64,000 nt of DNA. It comes from Rubrivivax sp. (GTDB lineage Bacteria > Pseudomonadota > Gammaproteobacteria > Burkholderiales > Burkholderiaceae_C). Where the stretch lies: positions 496,001 through 560,000 of the forward strand of contig JADJYX010000001.1 of NCBI GenBank assembly GCA_016719535.1, written 5' to 3'. The position numbers and the translations under genes are program-made. The notes beneath the pieces are model-generated. The model was not told the DNA's origin. It made no database searches and was given only the letters and a program-made list of their open reading frames with translations. Shown one piece after another: positions 1 to 7,958 of the stretch. Numbering within the stretch: the first letter of the stretch is position 1; each line of letters starts with the position of its first letter.

Positions 1-878
1 CCATCCTGATGGCCGTGGCGCAGGTGCTGGCGGCCTCTCGCGCACAGCTGCGCGGCAGCGTCAAGTTCATCTTCCAGCCGGCCGAGGAGATGCCGCCCGA
101 GGGCGAGGAAGGCGGCGCGCAGATGATGGTCGCCGAAGGGGCGCTGGAGAACCCGACGCCCAGGGCCATCTTCGGGCTGCATGTCACCTCGCGCCAGAAC
201 GTCGGCCACATCGGCTACCGGCCGGGGCCGGCGATGGCCAGCTCCGACAAGCTGAAGATCACCGTGCATGGCCGGCAGACGCATGGCGCCGCGCCCTGGA
301 TGGGCGTGGACCCCATCGTCACCGCGGCGCAGGTGGTGCTGGGGCTGCAGACGGTGGTCAGCCGCACGATCGACCTCACGCAGGAGCCGGCGGTGGTGAG
401 CCTGGGCGCCATCCGCGGCGGCGTGCGCGAGAACATCATCCCCGAGCAGGTGGAGATGCGCGGCACCATCCGCACCTTCGACGAGGCCATGCGCGACGAC
501 ATCCACGAGCGCGTGACCACGCTGGCCGAGGCCGTGAGCCGCGGCTCGCGCGCCGGCTGCACCGTGTGCATCAGCAAAAACTACCCGGTGACGGTGAACG
601 ACCCGGTGCTGACCGCAGCCATGCTGCCCACGCTGCAGCGCGTGGCCGGCGACGGCCTGCAGCTGGTGCCCAAGGTCACCGGCTCGGAGGACTTCTCGTT
701 CTTCCAGCGCGTGGTGCCCGGGCTCTTCATCTTTCTGGGCGTGACGCCGGCCGGCGCCGACCCGAAGAAGGCCGCGCCCAACCATTCACCGCGCTTTTTC
801 GTCGACGAGTCGGGCCTGCTGCTGGGTGTGCGCGCGCTGGCGCACCTGGCCTGCGACTGCCTCGAAGCGCACGCCTGA
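1..878 (+). CDS. M20-family amidohydrolase (amino-acid/peptide deacylase), 5' truncated by window edge
   Basis: The reading frame is open from base 3 and ends at TGA 876-878, so the start lies outside the window; about 290 residues are visible. They match the C-terminal two thirds of an M20D hippurate hydrolase/N-acyl-amino-acid amidohydrolase. The conserved PAEE glutamates sit in FIFQPAEEMPPEGEEGG, the small dimerisation domain follows (MASSDKLKITVHGRQTHGA), and the late metal or substrate residues are in GSEDFSFF and PNHSPRFFVDES. The first metal ligands are outside the window. The expected role is hydrolysis of N-acyl or N-aroyl amino acids in the cytoplasm; substrate cannot be told. Family call is firm. 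Confidence 0.9.
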   Translation, partial: ILMAVAQVLAASRAQLRGSVKFIFQPAEEMPPEGEEGGAQMMVAEGALENPTPRAIFGLHVTSRQNVGHIGYRPGPAMASSDKLKITVHGRQTHGAAPWMGVDPIVTAAQVVLGLQTVVSRTIDLTQEPAVVSLGAIRGGVRENIIPEQVEMRGTIRTFDEAMRDDIHERVTTLAEAVSRGSRAGCTVCISKNYPVTVNDPVLTAAMLPTLQRVAGDGLQLVPKVTGSEDFSFFQRVVPGLFIFLGVTPAGADPKKAAPNHSPRFFVDESGLLLGVRALAHLACDCLEAHA

Positions 879-886
879 GCGCGGCC

Positions 887-1075
887 GTGGCGATCCGCAT
901 CGTGCGCCTGGGCAGCGAACGCGCACCCGACGAAGGCCCGCGCATCGGCACCGTGCGGCGCCCGCCGCGCGGCGTGCCCAGGGCCGAGTTCGCCCGCCGC
1001 AACTGGTACGACGCCTGGTACCCCAACCTGGCGCCCAGCGTGGTGGCGATGAAGCTCGGCCAGGCGGCCGGCTCG
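887..1075 (+). pseudogene. DUF488-family remnant (N-terminal part only)
   Basis: A GTG at 887, nine bases after the amidohydrolase stop, opens a frame whose first roughly 60 residues look like the N-terminus of DUF488 proteins (VAIRIVRLGSERAPDEG, then IGTVRRPPRGVPRAEFA, then WYDAWYPNLAPS). Family members usually run to about 120 residues with a conserved Cys/His-rich C-terminal half. Here the similarity stops near MKLGQAA, about 1075, and the frame runs on meaninglessly to a stop at 1165, inside the 3' end of the convergent regulator gene. I read this as a gene that lost its 3' half in a rearrangement. Recognition is from memory of the family, not a search. Confidence 0.6.
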
Positions 1076-1089
1076 GCTGCCAGGCACCG

Positions 1090-1740
1090 TCAGCGGCCAA
1101 ACAGCCCCAGCCGCTGCGCCTCGAGCGCGGCCTCCGCACGCGAGCTCACGTTGAGCTTGCGGTAGATCTGCTTCACGTAGTCGGCGATGGTGTGGCGCGA
1201 CAGGCCCAGCTGCACGCCGATCTCGGGCAGCGTATAGCCCTTGGCCACGCGCAGCAGCACCTCGCTCTCGCGGTCGGTGAGCGAGACGTTGATCAGATTG
1301 GCGTCCGCACGCGGCTTGGCCTTGTTGGCGAAATAGGCCATCACGCGGCGCGCGATGCTCGGCGACAGCGGCGGTTCACCCTGGCTGATGCGCTGCAACT
1401 GCTCGGTGATCAGCTCGCGCGCCTGCTCCTTCAGGATGTAGCCGAAGGCGCCGGCCTGCAGCGCCGGGAACAGGTGCTCGTCGTCGTCGTGGATGGTCAC
1501 CACCACCGACTGGCAATCGGGCTGCACGTCGCGCAGCTTGGTCACCACGTCCACGCCCGAGCCGTCGGGCAGCCCGAGGTCGACGAGCGCGAGGTCGAAC
1601 TTCACCGCCGTCACCAGCGCCAGCGCGTCGGCGATGCGCGCGCTCTCGGAGATGTGCGAATCGGGGAAGACCTGCAGCACCAGCTTGCGCAGCCAGGCCC
1701 GGATCTCGGGCAGGTCTTCGAGCAGAAGGATGTTCTTCAT
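1090..1740 (-). CDS. NarL/FixJ-type response regulator (REC + LuxR HTH)
   Basis: A 216-residue protein starting MKNILLLEDLPEIRAW. The receiver domain covers about residues 1-120 with acidic pair E8/D9, phospho-acceptor D54 in ALVDLGLPDGSG, T82 and K104 (GYILKE). A LuxR-type helix-turn-helix spans about 150-212 (LTDRESEVLLRVAKGYT, then LGLSRHTIADYVKQIYRKL). It lies 42 bases downstream of the histidine kinase on the same strand and is surely its partner. The target genes cannot be read from the sequence. Confidence 0.93.
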   Translation of the reverse strand: MKNILLLEDLPEIRAWLRKLVLQVFPDSHISESARIADALALVTAVKFDLALVDLGLPDGSGVDVVTKLRDVQPDCQSVVVTIHDDDEHLFPALQAGAFGYILKEQARELITEQLQRISQGEPPLSPSIARRVMAYFANKAKPRADANLINVSLTDRESEVLLRVAKGYTLPEIGVQLGLSRHTIADYVKQIYRKLNVSSRAEAALEAQRLGLFGR

Positions 1741-1782
1741 GTGGGGCCGCAGCAGTTCATGCTATCGGCTTATCGGCAAGCC

Positions 1783-3720
1783 TCAGGCGCTCTCGAGGGC
1801 GCGGTCGAGTGGAAGCGTGAGGCGGATCACGGTTCCGTAGCCGGGCCCGGATTCGACCAGGCACTGCCCCTGCAGCTGCTTGGCGCGCTGCTTCATCGTC
1901 GCCATGCCGTGGCCGCGGTCGAGGCGGCCGTCGGCCTCGGGCGTGATGCCTTCGCCGTTGTCCTGCACCACCAGCTGGAAGTCGCCGTCGGCCACCTGGC
2001 AGTGCACCGCGCAGTGCGAGGCACCGCTGTGCTTGATGATGTTGCTGGTGGCCTCGCGCAGGATGCGCGTCGTCTGCACGTAGGCGCGTGCCGACAGTGT
2101 CTGCGGCAGGTCGTCGGGGGCCGACCAGTCGGCCTCGATGCCGGCCTGCGCCAGCCGCGACACCACCTCGGCGCGCCAGTCGCCCAGGGCATCGGCCAGC
2201 CGCACCGCGCGACCCGTCAGGCCGCGCACCGACAGCCGCATCTCCTCCAGCGCCTCGCGCGCCAGCGTGCTGATGCGGTCGCTCTCGCTGGTGTGCACGA
2301 TGGTCAGAAGCTTGGCGCCCAGGTCGTCGTGCAGGTCGGCGGCGATGCGCTTGCGCTCGCGCTCGGTCACCTGCTCGATCTTCAGCTCCGACAGCTGGCG
2401 GAAATTGCGCTCGATCTCGGCCGTGGCCTCGCGCACGCGCTGCTCCAGCTGCGCACGGCCGGCCTCGGCCTGCTGCCGCGCCTGGCCATGCTGCTGCACC
2501 AGGCGCAGCCCCACCAGCACCAGCATCAGCGGCGTGGCCAGCCGTGCCAGCTGGGCGGCCGCCGGCGGCGTGCCCAGCATCTGCGCCGCGAGTTCGATCG
2601 CACCCGAGACCGCCACCACCGCCAGCAGCGCGCCCATCAGCCAGAACGAGGCCGAGCGGTCGCGCCACTGCCGGTGCAGGTAGAAGACCGCGGCCCCCAG
2701 CACCTGCAGCGCCAGCAGCAGCGCCCAGGCCATGGCCAGCGGGTACAGGTGCTGCGTGCCGGCGGCCAGCAGCGTCAGCGGCATCAGCAGGGCCTGCAGG
2801 GGCAGCGCGATGTCGATCGCGGCGTGACGCCAGTGCGCATAGCGCAGCAGGAACTGCACCGCGGCCCAGGTCGTCAGCGGCAGCAGCGCGCACAGCAGCC
2901 ACTCGACGGTGGCATGCGGCAGCGGCCATTCGTGCACCCACAGGCGCGCACCCAGCAGTGCCCAGCCCAGCGACAGCGCGCCGAAATACGCCAGGTGGCT
3001 TTCGCGCCGGTTGAAAAAGCCGAGCACGAACATGAAGCCGCCCATCAGCAGCAGTGTCGCGCCCAGCGCCTGCGGCAGCGTGACCTGGATCGCCGTCTGC
3101 CAGCGCTGGCGGGCCTGCAGCATGTCCAGCGGGCCGATGGCCAGCGCCGACAGCGCCGCCGCGCGGTGGCGCGAGCCCACCTGCGCCAGCGGGTAGCCCA
3201 CCACCTTCAGGTCGAGCCGGTTGCTGCCGGCGCGCAGCAGCGCCGCCGGCAGCGCCAGCAGCTGCGGCTGGTCGCAGTCGAGCGTGTAGGGCTCGTCCAT
3301 GCGACCGCCGCGGTGCAGCAGCTGGCCGTTGAGCTGCAGCTCGAAGGTGGCGCACACCTGCGCCATCTGCACCGCCAGCAGCGGCGCGGCGACCGGCGCG
3401 GCGAGGTCGAAGTCCACGCGGTACCACACCGGTCCGGCCGAGCCGGGCCGCGTGCGCGACCAGTCGTCGGGCAGTGCCACCGGCCGTGCCGGCGCCGCGT
3501 CCGGAAAGCGGGCCGTGTCGCCCTCGGCGCTGAGCGCCGTCTCGATGGCCTGCGCCTCGACCTGGGCGCGCGCTGCGACCGGGCCGGCCAGCAAGCACGC
3601 CAGCAGCAGCATCGGCAGCAGCCGCTGCAGCTGCAGCTGCAGCGGGCCCTTCCATCCGCTGCGCACGGGCGGCCGCCGGGCAGCGGGGTCGGCGCGGGCA
3701 GGTAGGCGGTGCGGCAGCAT
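1783..3720 (-). CDS. 7TM-DISM-type sensor histidine kinase (HisKA_3 family)
   Basis: About 645 residues from the ATG at 3720 (MLPHRLPARADP); an in-frame GTG-like extension to 3777 would run into the divergent gene and adds no recognisable sequence. An N-terminal signal or TM segment (LQLQRLLPMLLLACLLAG) is followed by an extracytoplasmic beta-rich domain. About seven hydrophobic helices come next (7TMR-DISM layout), then a short coiled region and a HisKA_3 dimerisation domain with the phosphorylatable His in RIAADLHDDLGAKL. A C-terminal ATPase domain follows (N-box LREATSNIIKHSGA, G-boxes DNGEGITP and GHGMATM). It phosphorylates a NarL-type regulator, here almost certainly the gene just downstream. 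The signal it senses is unknown. Confidence 0.9.
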   Translation of the reverse strand: MLPHRLPARADPAARRPPVRSGWKGPLQLQLQRLLPMLLLACLLAGPVAARAQVEAQAIETALSAEGDTARFPDAAPARPVALPDDWSRTRPGSAGPVWYRVDFDLAAPVAAPLLAVQMAQVCATFELQLNGQLLHRGGRMDEPYTLDCDQPQLLALPAALLRAGSNRLDLKVVGYPLAQVGSRHRAAALSALAIGPLDMLQARQRWQTAIQVTLPQALGATLLLMGGFMFVLGFFNRRESHLAYFGALSLGWALLGARLWVHEWPLPHATVEWLLCALLPLTTWAAVQFLLRYAHWRHAAIDIALPLQALLMPLTLLAAGTQHLYPLAMAWALLLALQVLGAAVFYLHRQWRDRSASFWLMGALLAVVAVSGAIELAAQMLGTPPAAAQLARLATPLMLVLVGLRLVQQHGQARQQAEAGRAQLEQRVREATAEIERNFRQLSELKIEQVTERERKRIAADLHDDLGAKLLTIVHTSESDRISTLAREALEEMRLSVRGLTGRAVRLADALGDWRAEVVSRLAQAGIEADWSAPDDLPQTLSARAYVQTTRILREATSNIIKHSGASHCAVHCQVADGDFQLVVQDNGEGITPEADGRLDRGHGMATMKQRAKQLQGQCLVESGPGYGTVIRLTLPLDRALESA

Positions 3721-3833
3721 GGCGGGCGCCGGATTGTCGCGTCCGCATCCACGCGGCGGCGCTGCGACAATGCGCACTTGTGCCCGTCCGCGGCGCGTTC
3801 AGCCGCGATCCAACGCCCTCACCGCCTGCCACC

Positions 3834-4790
3834 GTGATCCGCCGCCACACCCTTGCAGGCGCCGACAACCGCCGCCTGGCCCACCTGTGCGGGCCGCTCG
3901 ACGAGCACCTGCGCCGCATCGAGGCCGCGCTCGGCGTCACGCTGACGCGCCGCCAGCAGCAGTTCCGCATCGACGGTGCCAAGGCCGCGGTCGAACGCGC
4001 GGTGCTCGTGCTGGACGCGCTGTATGCGCAGGCGCAGCTGCCGATCGACGAGCACCGGCTCGAACGCCTGCTGGCCGACGATGCCCCGCTCGGTGGCGCC
4101 GCCGCGGCCGACGACGCGCCCATCGTGCTGCACACGCGCCATGCCGAACTGAGCGGGCGCACGCCCAACCAGATGAAATACCTGCGCCAGATGCTGGCGC
4201 ACGACATCACCTTCGGCATCGGCCCGGCGGGCACCGGCAAGACCTTTCTCGCGGTGGCCTGCGCGGTGGATGCGCTGGAGCGCCAGGGCGTGCAGCGCAT
4301 CGTGCTCACGCGGCCGGCGGTCGAGGCCGGCGAGCGGCTGGGCTTCCTGCCCGGCGACCTGGCGCAGAAGGTCGACCCCTACCTGCGCCCGCTGTACGAC
4401 GCGCTGTATGACCTGATGGGCTTCGACCGTGTCGGCCGCGCCTTCGAGAAGGGGCTGATCGAGATCGCGCCGCTGGCCTTCATGCGCGGGCGCACGCTCA
4501 ACCATGCCTTCGTCATCCTCGACGAGGCGCAGAACACCACGCGCGAGCAGATGAAGATGTTTCTCACGCGCATCGGCTACGGCAGCAAATGCGTGGTCAA
4601 CGGCGATACCAGCCAGATCGACCTGCCCAAGGGCACGGACAGCGGCCTGATCGACGCCGAGCGCGTGCTGCGGGGCGTGGCGGGGCTTGGTTTTACGCAT
4701 TTCAGCGCCGCCGACGTGGTGCGCCATCCGCTGGTGGCGCGCATCGTCGAGGCCTACGACGCAGCCCGCGATCTCGAGGGCCGCGCTTGA
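3834..4790 (+). CDS. ybeZ: PhoH-like ATPase YbeZ
   Basis: A 318-residue PhoH-family P-loop ATPase, counted from the GTG at 3834 (MIRRHTLAGADNRRLAHL). A further GTG at 3780 would add 18 unlikely residues. The Walker A motif is GPAGTGKT at about residue 130, Walker B is FVILDEAQNTT, and the sensor-like NGDTSQIDLP segment is typical. YbeZ works with the endoribonuclease YbeY in 16S rRNA maturation and ribosome quality control. Here ybeY follows with a four-base overlap, so the two are translationally coupled. In relatives corC and lnt usually follow; here a Sel1 protein does. Confidence 0.93.
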   Translation: MIRRHTLAGADNRRLAHLCGPLDEHLRRIEAALGVTLTRRQQQFRIDGAKAAVERAVLVLDALYAQAQLPIDEHRLERLLADDAPLGGAAAADDAPIVLHTRHAELSGRTPNQMKYLRQMLAHDITFGIGPAGTGKTFLAVACAVDALERQGVQRIVLTRPAVEAGERLGFLPGDLAQKVDPYLRPLYDALYDLMGFDRVGRAFEKGLIEIAPLAFMRGRTLNHAFVILDEAQNTTREQMKMFLTRIGYGSKCVVNGDTSQIDLPKGTDSGLIDAERVLRGVAGLGFTHFSAADVVRHPLVARIVEAYDAARDLEGRA

Positions 4791-5227
4791 AGCCCGAACT
4801 CCAGCTGTCGCTGCAGTTTGCCGACAAGGCGCACCGCGCGCTGCTGCCGCGCCACCGCGTGGCACGCTGGCTGCGCGCGGCGCTGGGGGCGCCGGCGCAG
4901 ATCGCGGTGCGCATCGTCGGCGCGGACGAAGGCCGCGCGCTCAACCGCGACTGGCGCGGCAAGGACTACGCCACCAACGTGCTGACCTTCGACTACGAAA
5001 CGGCGCCGCTCGTGGTCGCCGACCTGGTGCTGTGCGCGCCGGTGGTCGAACGCGAGGCGCGGGCCGAGGGCAAGGCGATCGAGGCGCATTATGCGCACCT
5101 GCTCGTGCACGGCGTGCTGCATGCCCAGGGCTGGGCGCACGAACGCGCCGCCGAGGCGCGCCGCATGGAGGCGCGCGAAAGCGCCATCGTGCAGGCACTC
5201 GGCTTCCCCGACCCCTACGCGCGATGA
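4787..5227 (+). CDS. ybeY: Endoribonuclease YbeY (rRNA maturation factor)
   Basis: A 146-residue protein that most likely starts at TTG 4787, which overlaps the ybeZ stop as TTGA; no ATG or GTG fits better. The UPF0054 zinc site is complete: H108, H112 and H118 in HGVLHAQGWAH. The segments NRDWRGKDYATNVLTFDY and APVVEREARAEGK are also typical. It trims 16S rRNA 3' ends and acts in ribosome quality control with YbeZ. It overlaps the next gene by ATGA, so three genes form one operon. Confidence 0.93.
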   Translation: MKPELQLSLQFADKAHRALLPRHRVARWLRAALGAPAQIAVRIVGADEGRALNRDWRGKDYATNVLTFDYETAPLVVADLVLCAPVVEREARAEGKAIEAHYAHLLVHGVLHAQGWAHERAAEARRMEARESAIVQALGFPDPYAR

Positions 5228-5880
5228 GGATCGCCGCCGCGCTGCTGACGCTGCTGGCGGCGCTCGCCGGGCCGGCTGCCGCCGTCAGCCCGGCGCAGCA
5301 GGCGGCGCTGGACCGCGCCGTGGTCGACCACGCCGAGGGCCGGCTGGACGACGCGCGCCGCGCCTTCGAGGCGCTGGCGCGCAGCGGCGTGCCGGCCGCT
5401 GCGCACAACCTGGGCATCATGCACCTCGACGGCGAGCTGCCGCAGGCCAGCGTGCAGCAGGCGCAGCGCTGGCTCGAACGTGCCGCCGCCGGCGGCTTCG
5501 TCACCTCGCAGCTGGCGCTCGGCCAGCTGCACGAAAGCGGCCGCCTGGGCCGCCGCGACCTGGCCGCTGCACACCGCTGGTACGAGCAGGCTGCCGCCGC
5601 CGGCAGTGTCGATGCGCAGGTGGCCGCCGGCACCGCCTACTACCTGGGCCGCGGCGCGCCGAAGTCGCCCGCCGACGCCGTGCGCTGGTTCCGCGAGGCC
5701 GCCAAGGGCGGCGACGTCGGCGCGCAATACCTGCTGGCGTCGATGTACGAGCAGGGCGACGGCGTGGCGCGCGACCTGCGCCTGGCGCGCTACTGGTACG
5801 ACATCGCCGCGAAGAATGGCGACGAGGCGGCGCCGGGCAAGCTGCGCGAGATCGACGCCCGGCTGGCCGCCGGGGCGTAG
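5224..5880 (+). CDS. Exported Sel1-repeat (TPR-like) protein
   Basis: A 218-residue protein starting at ATG 5224 inside the ybeY stop (ATGA). Residues 1-20 form a signal peptide (MRIAAALLTLLAALAGPAAA). After it come about four to five Sel1-like helical repeats with the usual signatures: AAHNLGIMHLDGE, WLERAAAGG, QLALGQLHESGR, AYYLGRGAP and YLLASMYEQGDGV. Sel1 repeats serve as protein-protein scaffolds, so the likely place is the periplasm. No catalytic residues are seen and the partner is unknown. Confidence 0.85.
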   Translation: MRIAAALLTLLAALAGPAAAVSPAQQAALDRAVVDHAEGRLDDARRAFEALARSGVPAAAHNLGIMHLDGELPQASVQQAQRWLERAAAGGFVTSQLALGQLHESGRLGRRDLAAAHRWYEQAAAAGSVDAQVAAGTAYYLGRGAPKSPADAVRWFREAAKGGDVGAQYLLASMYEQGDGVARDLRLARYWYDIAAKNGDEAAPGKLREIDARLAAGA

Positions 5881-5993
5881 CCGCTCGCCCGCGGCCTCCG
5901 GGTCCTCCCGATGCGGGCTTCCCACCTGGAGCGCCAGCGCGCGACATCGCAAACTCGACCCTCCGCCAGCCCGCACGAAGGACGCACATCCCG

Positions 5994-6986
5994 ATGACCC
6001 GCCTGGACACCGCCCGCCGCCGCACCCTCACCGCACTGGGTGCTGCCGCACTCGCACTGGCCACCGCCGCCCCCGCCGCCTGGGCCCAGGCCTGGCCCGG
6101 CAAGGGCCCCATCCGCCTGGTGGCCGTCTTCCCGCCCGGCGGCAGCGTCGACCAGGTGGCCCGCCTGCTGGCGCCGGCGCTGCAGCAGGCCCTGGGCCAG
6201 ACCGTGGTGGTGGAAAACAAGGGCGGCGCCTCGGGCGCCATCGGCACCGCCGAGGTGGCCCGTGCCGAGCCCGACGGCCAGACCTGGGGCGTGGTCTTCG
6301 ACACCCACGGCGTCAACCCGGCGCTGCAGCCCAGGATCGCCTTCGACACGCGGCGCGACCTGGCCACCGCGGTGCTGATCGGCACCAGCCCGATGGTCAT
6401 CAGCGCCCATGCCGACGGCCCGCTCAAGACCTGGGGCGACGTGGTGGCCGGCAGCAAGGGCGGCAAGAACCTGAGCTACGGCACCATCGGCAACGGCAGC
6501 CTGGGCCACCTGGCGGTGACGCTGCTGGCGCGCCCGGCCGGGCTCGACCTGGTGCACGTGCCCTACAAGGGCGGCGGCCCGCTGATGCAGGACGCCATCG
6601 CCGGCCACGTGCCGCTGTCCATCGGCTCGGTCTTCGTGGCCAAGCCGCACATCGACAGCGGCCGCATCCGGGCGCTGGCCGTCACCACCGCGCAGCGCCA
6701 TCCGTCGTTGCCCAACGTGCCCACGCTGGCCGAGCTGGGCTTTGCCAATTTCGAGGCCCCGGCCTGGTGGGCCGTGATCGCGCCGGCGAAGACGCCGCGC
6801 GAGATCGTGCAGCGCATGAACGCCGAGATCAACAAGGCCATGCAGCAGCCCGATGTGAAGGCCAAGCTGGTGCAGCAGGGCATCGTGGTCAACATCGGCA
6901 CGCCCGAGCAGGCGCAGGCCTTCGTCGATCGGCAGCTCGAGATCTGGGCCAAGGTCGTCAAGGACAACGGCATCAAGGCCGACTGA
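5994..6986 (+). CDS. Tripartite tricarboxylate transporter substrate-binding protein (Bug/TctC family)
   Basis: A 330-residue periplasmic binding protein. The N-terminus has a twin-arginine-like stretch and hydrophobic core (ARRRTLTALGAAALALA) ending in AWAQ. The mature part has the Bug signatures: PIRLVAVFPPGGSVDQVAR, ENKGGASGAIG, LVHVPYKGGGPLMQDAIAGH and RHPSLPNVPTLAELG. These proteins bind carboxylates and other small metabolites. They are hugely expanded in Burkholderiales, mostly as orphans without membrane partners, as here. The ligand cannot be inferred. About 110 bases of non-coding sequence separate it from the Sel1 gene. Confidence 0.93.
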   Translation: MTRLDTARRRTLTALGAAALALATAAPAAWAQAWPGKGPIRLVAVFPPGGSVDQVARLLAPALQQALGQTVVVENKGGASGAIGTAEVARAEPDGQTWGVVFDTHGVNPALQPRIAFDTRRDLATAVLIGTSPMVISAHADGPLKTWGDVVAGSKGGKNLSYGTIGNGSLGHLAVTLLARPAGLDLVHVPYKGGGPLMQDAIAGHVPLSIGSVFVAKPHIDSGRIRALAVTTAQRHPSLPNVPTLAELGFANFEAPAWWAVIAPAKTPREIVQRMNAEINKAMQQPDVKAKLVQQGIVVNIGTPEQAQAFVDRQLEIWAKVVKDNGIKAD

Positions 6987-6994
6987 CCGCGGCG

Positions 6995-7381
6995 ATGAGC
7001 CTGCCGCCTGACGACCTGGCCCTGCTCGACGCCCAGGCGCTGCGCGCCGCCGTGGCCGCGCCTGCCGACTGCCCGCATTGCGCCGACCTGCGCCACGCAG
7101 GCTGGGAATCCATGCCCGGCCCGGTGGGCCCGCCGCGGCTCGAGCGGGTGGGCACGCTGCGCGACGCCGCGCTCGACGAGCCCACGTTCGACGAATACCA
7201 CCCGCAGGGCACGCGCTTGTGGGACCCGCAGGCCCCGGTGGCCACGCGCTTCTTCCCCTACAACCGCTGCGAGGTCTGGCGCTGCCCGCACTGCGGCTGC
7301 GGCTTCCTGCAATACCTGGAGGCCGGCGGCTACTACACCGACCACCGGCTGCGCACCATCGACCCGGCGCTCATCGTCTGA
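6995..7381 (+). CDS. Small Cys-rich (probably zinc-binding) protein of unknown function
   Basis: 128 residues starting at ATG 6995, eight bases after the preceding stop. Cysteine pairs occur near the start (CPHC at residues 26-29) and near the end (RCEVWRCPHCGCGFL), which suggests a metal site split over the chain. The C-terminal half is aromatic-rich (FFPYNRCEVWR, LEAGGYYTDHR). I have seen similar small proteins in Burkholderiales but know no function. It is probably co-transcribed with its two neighbours. Confidence 0.7.
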   Translation: MSLPPDDLALLDAQALRAAVAAPADCPHCADLRHAGWESMPGPVGPPRLERVGTLRDAALDEPTFDEYHPQGTRLWDPQAPVATRFFPYNRCEVWRCPHCGCGFLQYLEAGGYYTDHRLRTIDPALIV

Positions 7382-7397
7382 CCCAAGCCCCGACGCC

Positions 7398-7934
7398 ATG
7401 GCCCATCTGCCCTATGCCGACATCACCCAGCCCGCCGACCCTGCCGTCGGCCCGCTGGTCGAGCGCATCGTCGCCGAACGCGGCGAGGTGCTGCACCTGT
7501 ACCAGATGCTGCTGCACAGCCCGCCGCTGGCCGACGGCTGGCTGTACTACCTGACGCGCGTGCGCCAGCAGCTGTCGCTGCCCGGCAGCCTGCGCGAGCT
7601 GGCCATCGTGCAGGTGGCGCACCTCAACGGCGCGCCCTACGAGGCGGCGCAGCATGTGCCGATCGCGCTGCGCGAAGGCCTGGCGCAGGCGCAGCTGGAT
7701 GCGCTGCCCGACTGGCGCGCGCAGGCGGCCCGCTTTTCCGCTGCCGAGCAGCTGGCGCTGGCGCTCACCGACACCATGACGCGCCAGATCCACGTGCCGC
7801 CCGCGCTGATGGACCGCGTGCGCGCCGCGCTGGGCACGCGCCAGGCGGTGGAGCTGGCCGGCGTGATCGCGGCCTACAACATGGTGTCGCGCTTCCTGGA
7901 GGCGACGGGGATCCATGCGCACGATGTGCGGTGA
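7398..7934 (+). CDS. Carboxymuconolactone decarboxylase-family (AhpD-like) protein lacking the CxxC
   Basis: 178 residues with the all-helical AhpD/CMD fold pattern: LVERIVAERGEVLHLYQMLL, then SLRELAIVQVAHLNGAPYEA, and a C-terminal VELAGVIAAYNMVSRFLEA. In peroxidase-active members the segment after REL...V carries ExxxCxxC and His. Here the cysteine positions read N-G-A-P, while the following Tyr, Glu and His (YEAAQH) remain. The protein is therefore probably not an AhpD-type disulfide peroxidase. It may be a decarboxylase or lyase, or a binding protein. It converges with the res gene 25 bases away. Confidence 0.85.
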   Translation: MAHLPYADITQPADPAVGPLVERIVAERGEVLHLYQMLLHSPPLADGWLYYLTRVRQQLSLPGSLRELAIVQVAHLNGAPYEAAQHVPIALREGLAQAQLDALPDWRAQAARFSAAEQLALALTDTMTRQIHVPPALMDRVRAALGTRQAVELAGVIAAYNMVSRFLEATGIHAHDVR

Positions 7935-7958
7935 GGCGAGGCGTGCAATGAGCGCCGC

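Noticed and set aside
826..3705. Very long open frame on the plus strand opposite the histidine kinase
   Set aside because: It is antisense to two well-supported genes, rich in Arg/Gln/His/Ala as expected for a shadow frame in G+C-rich DNA, and has no family similarity.
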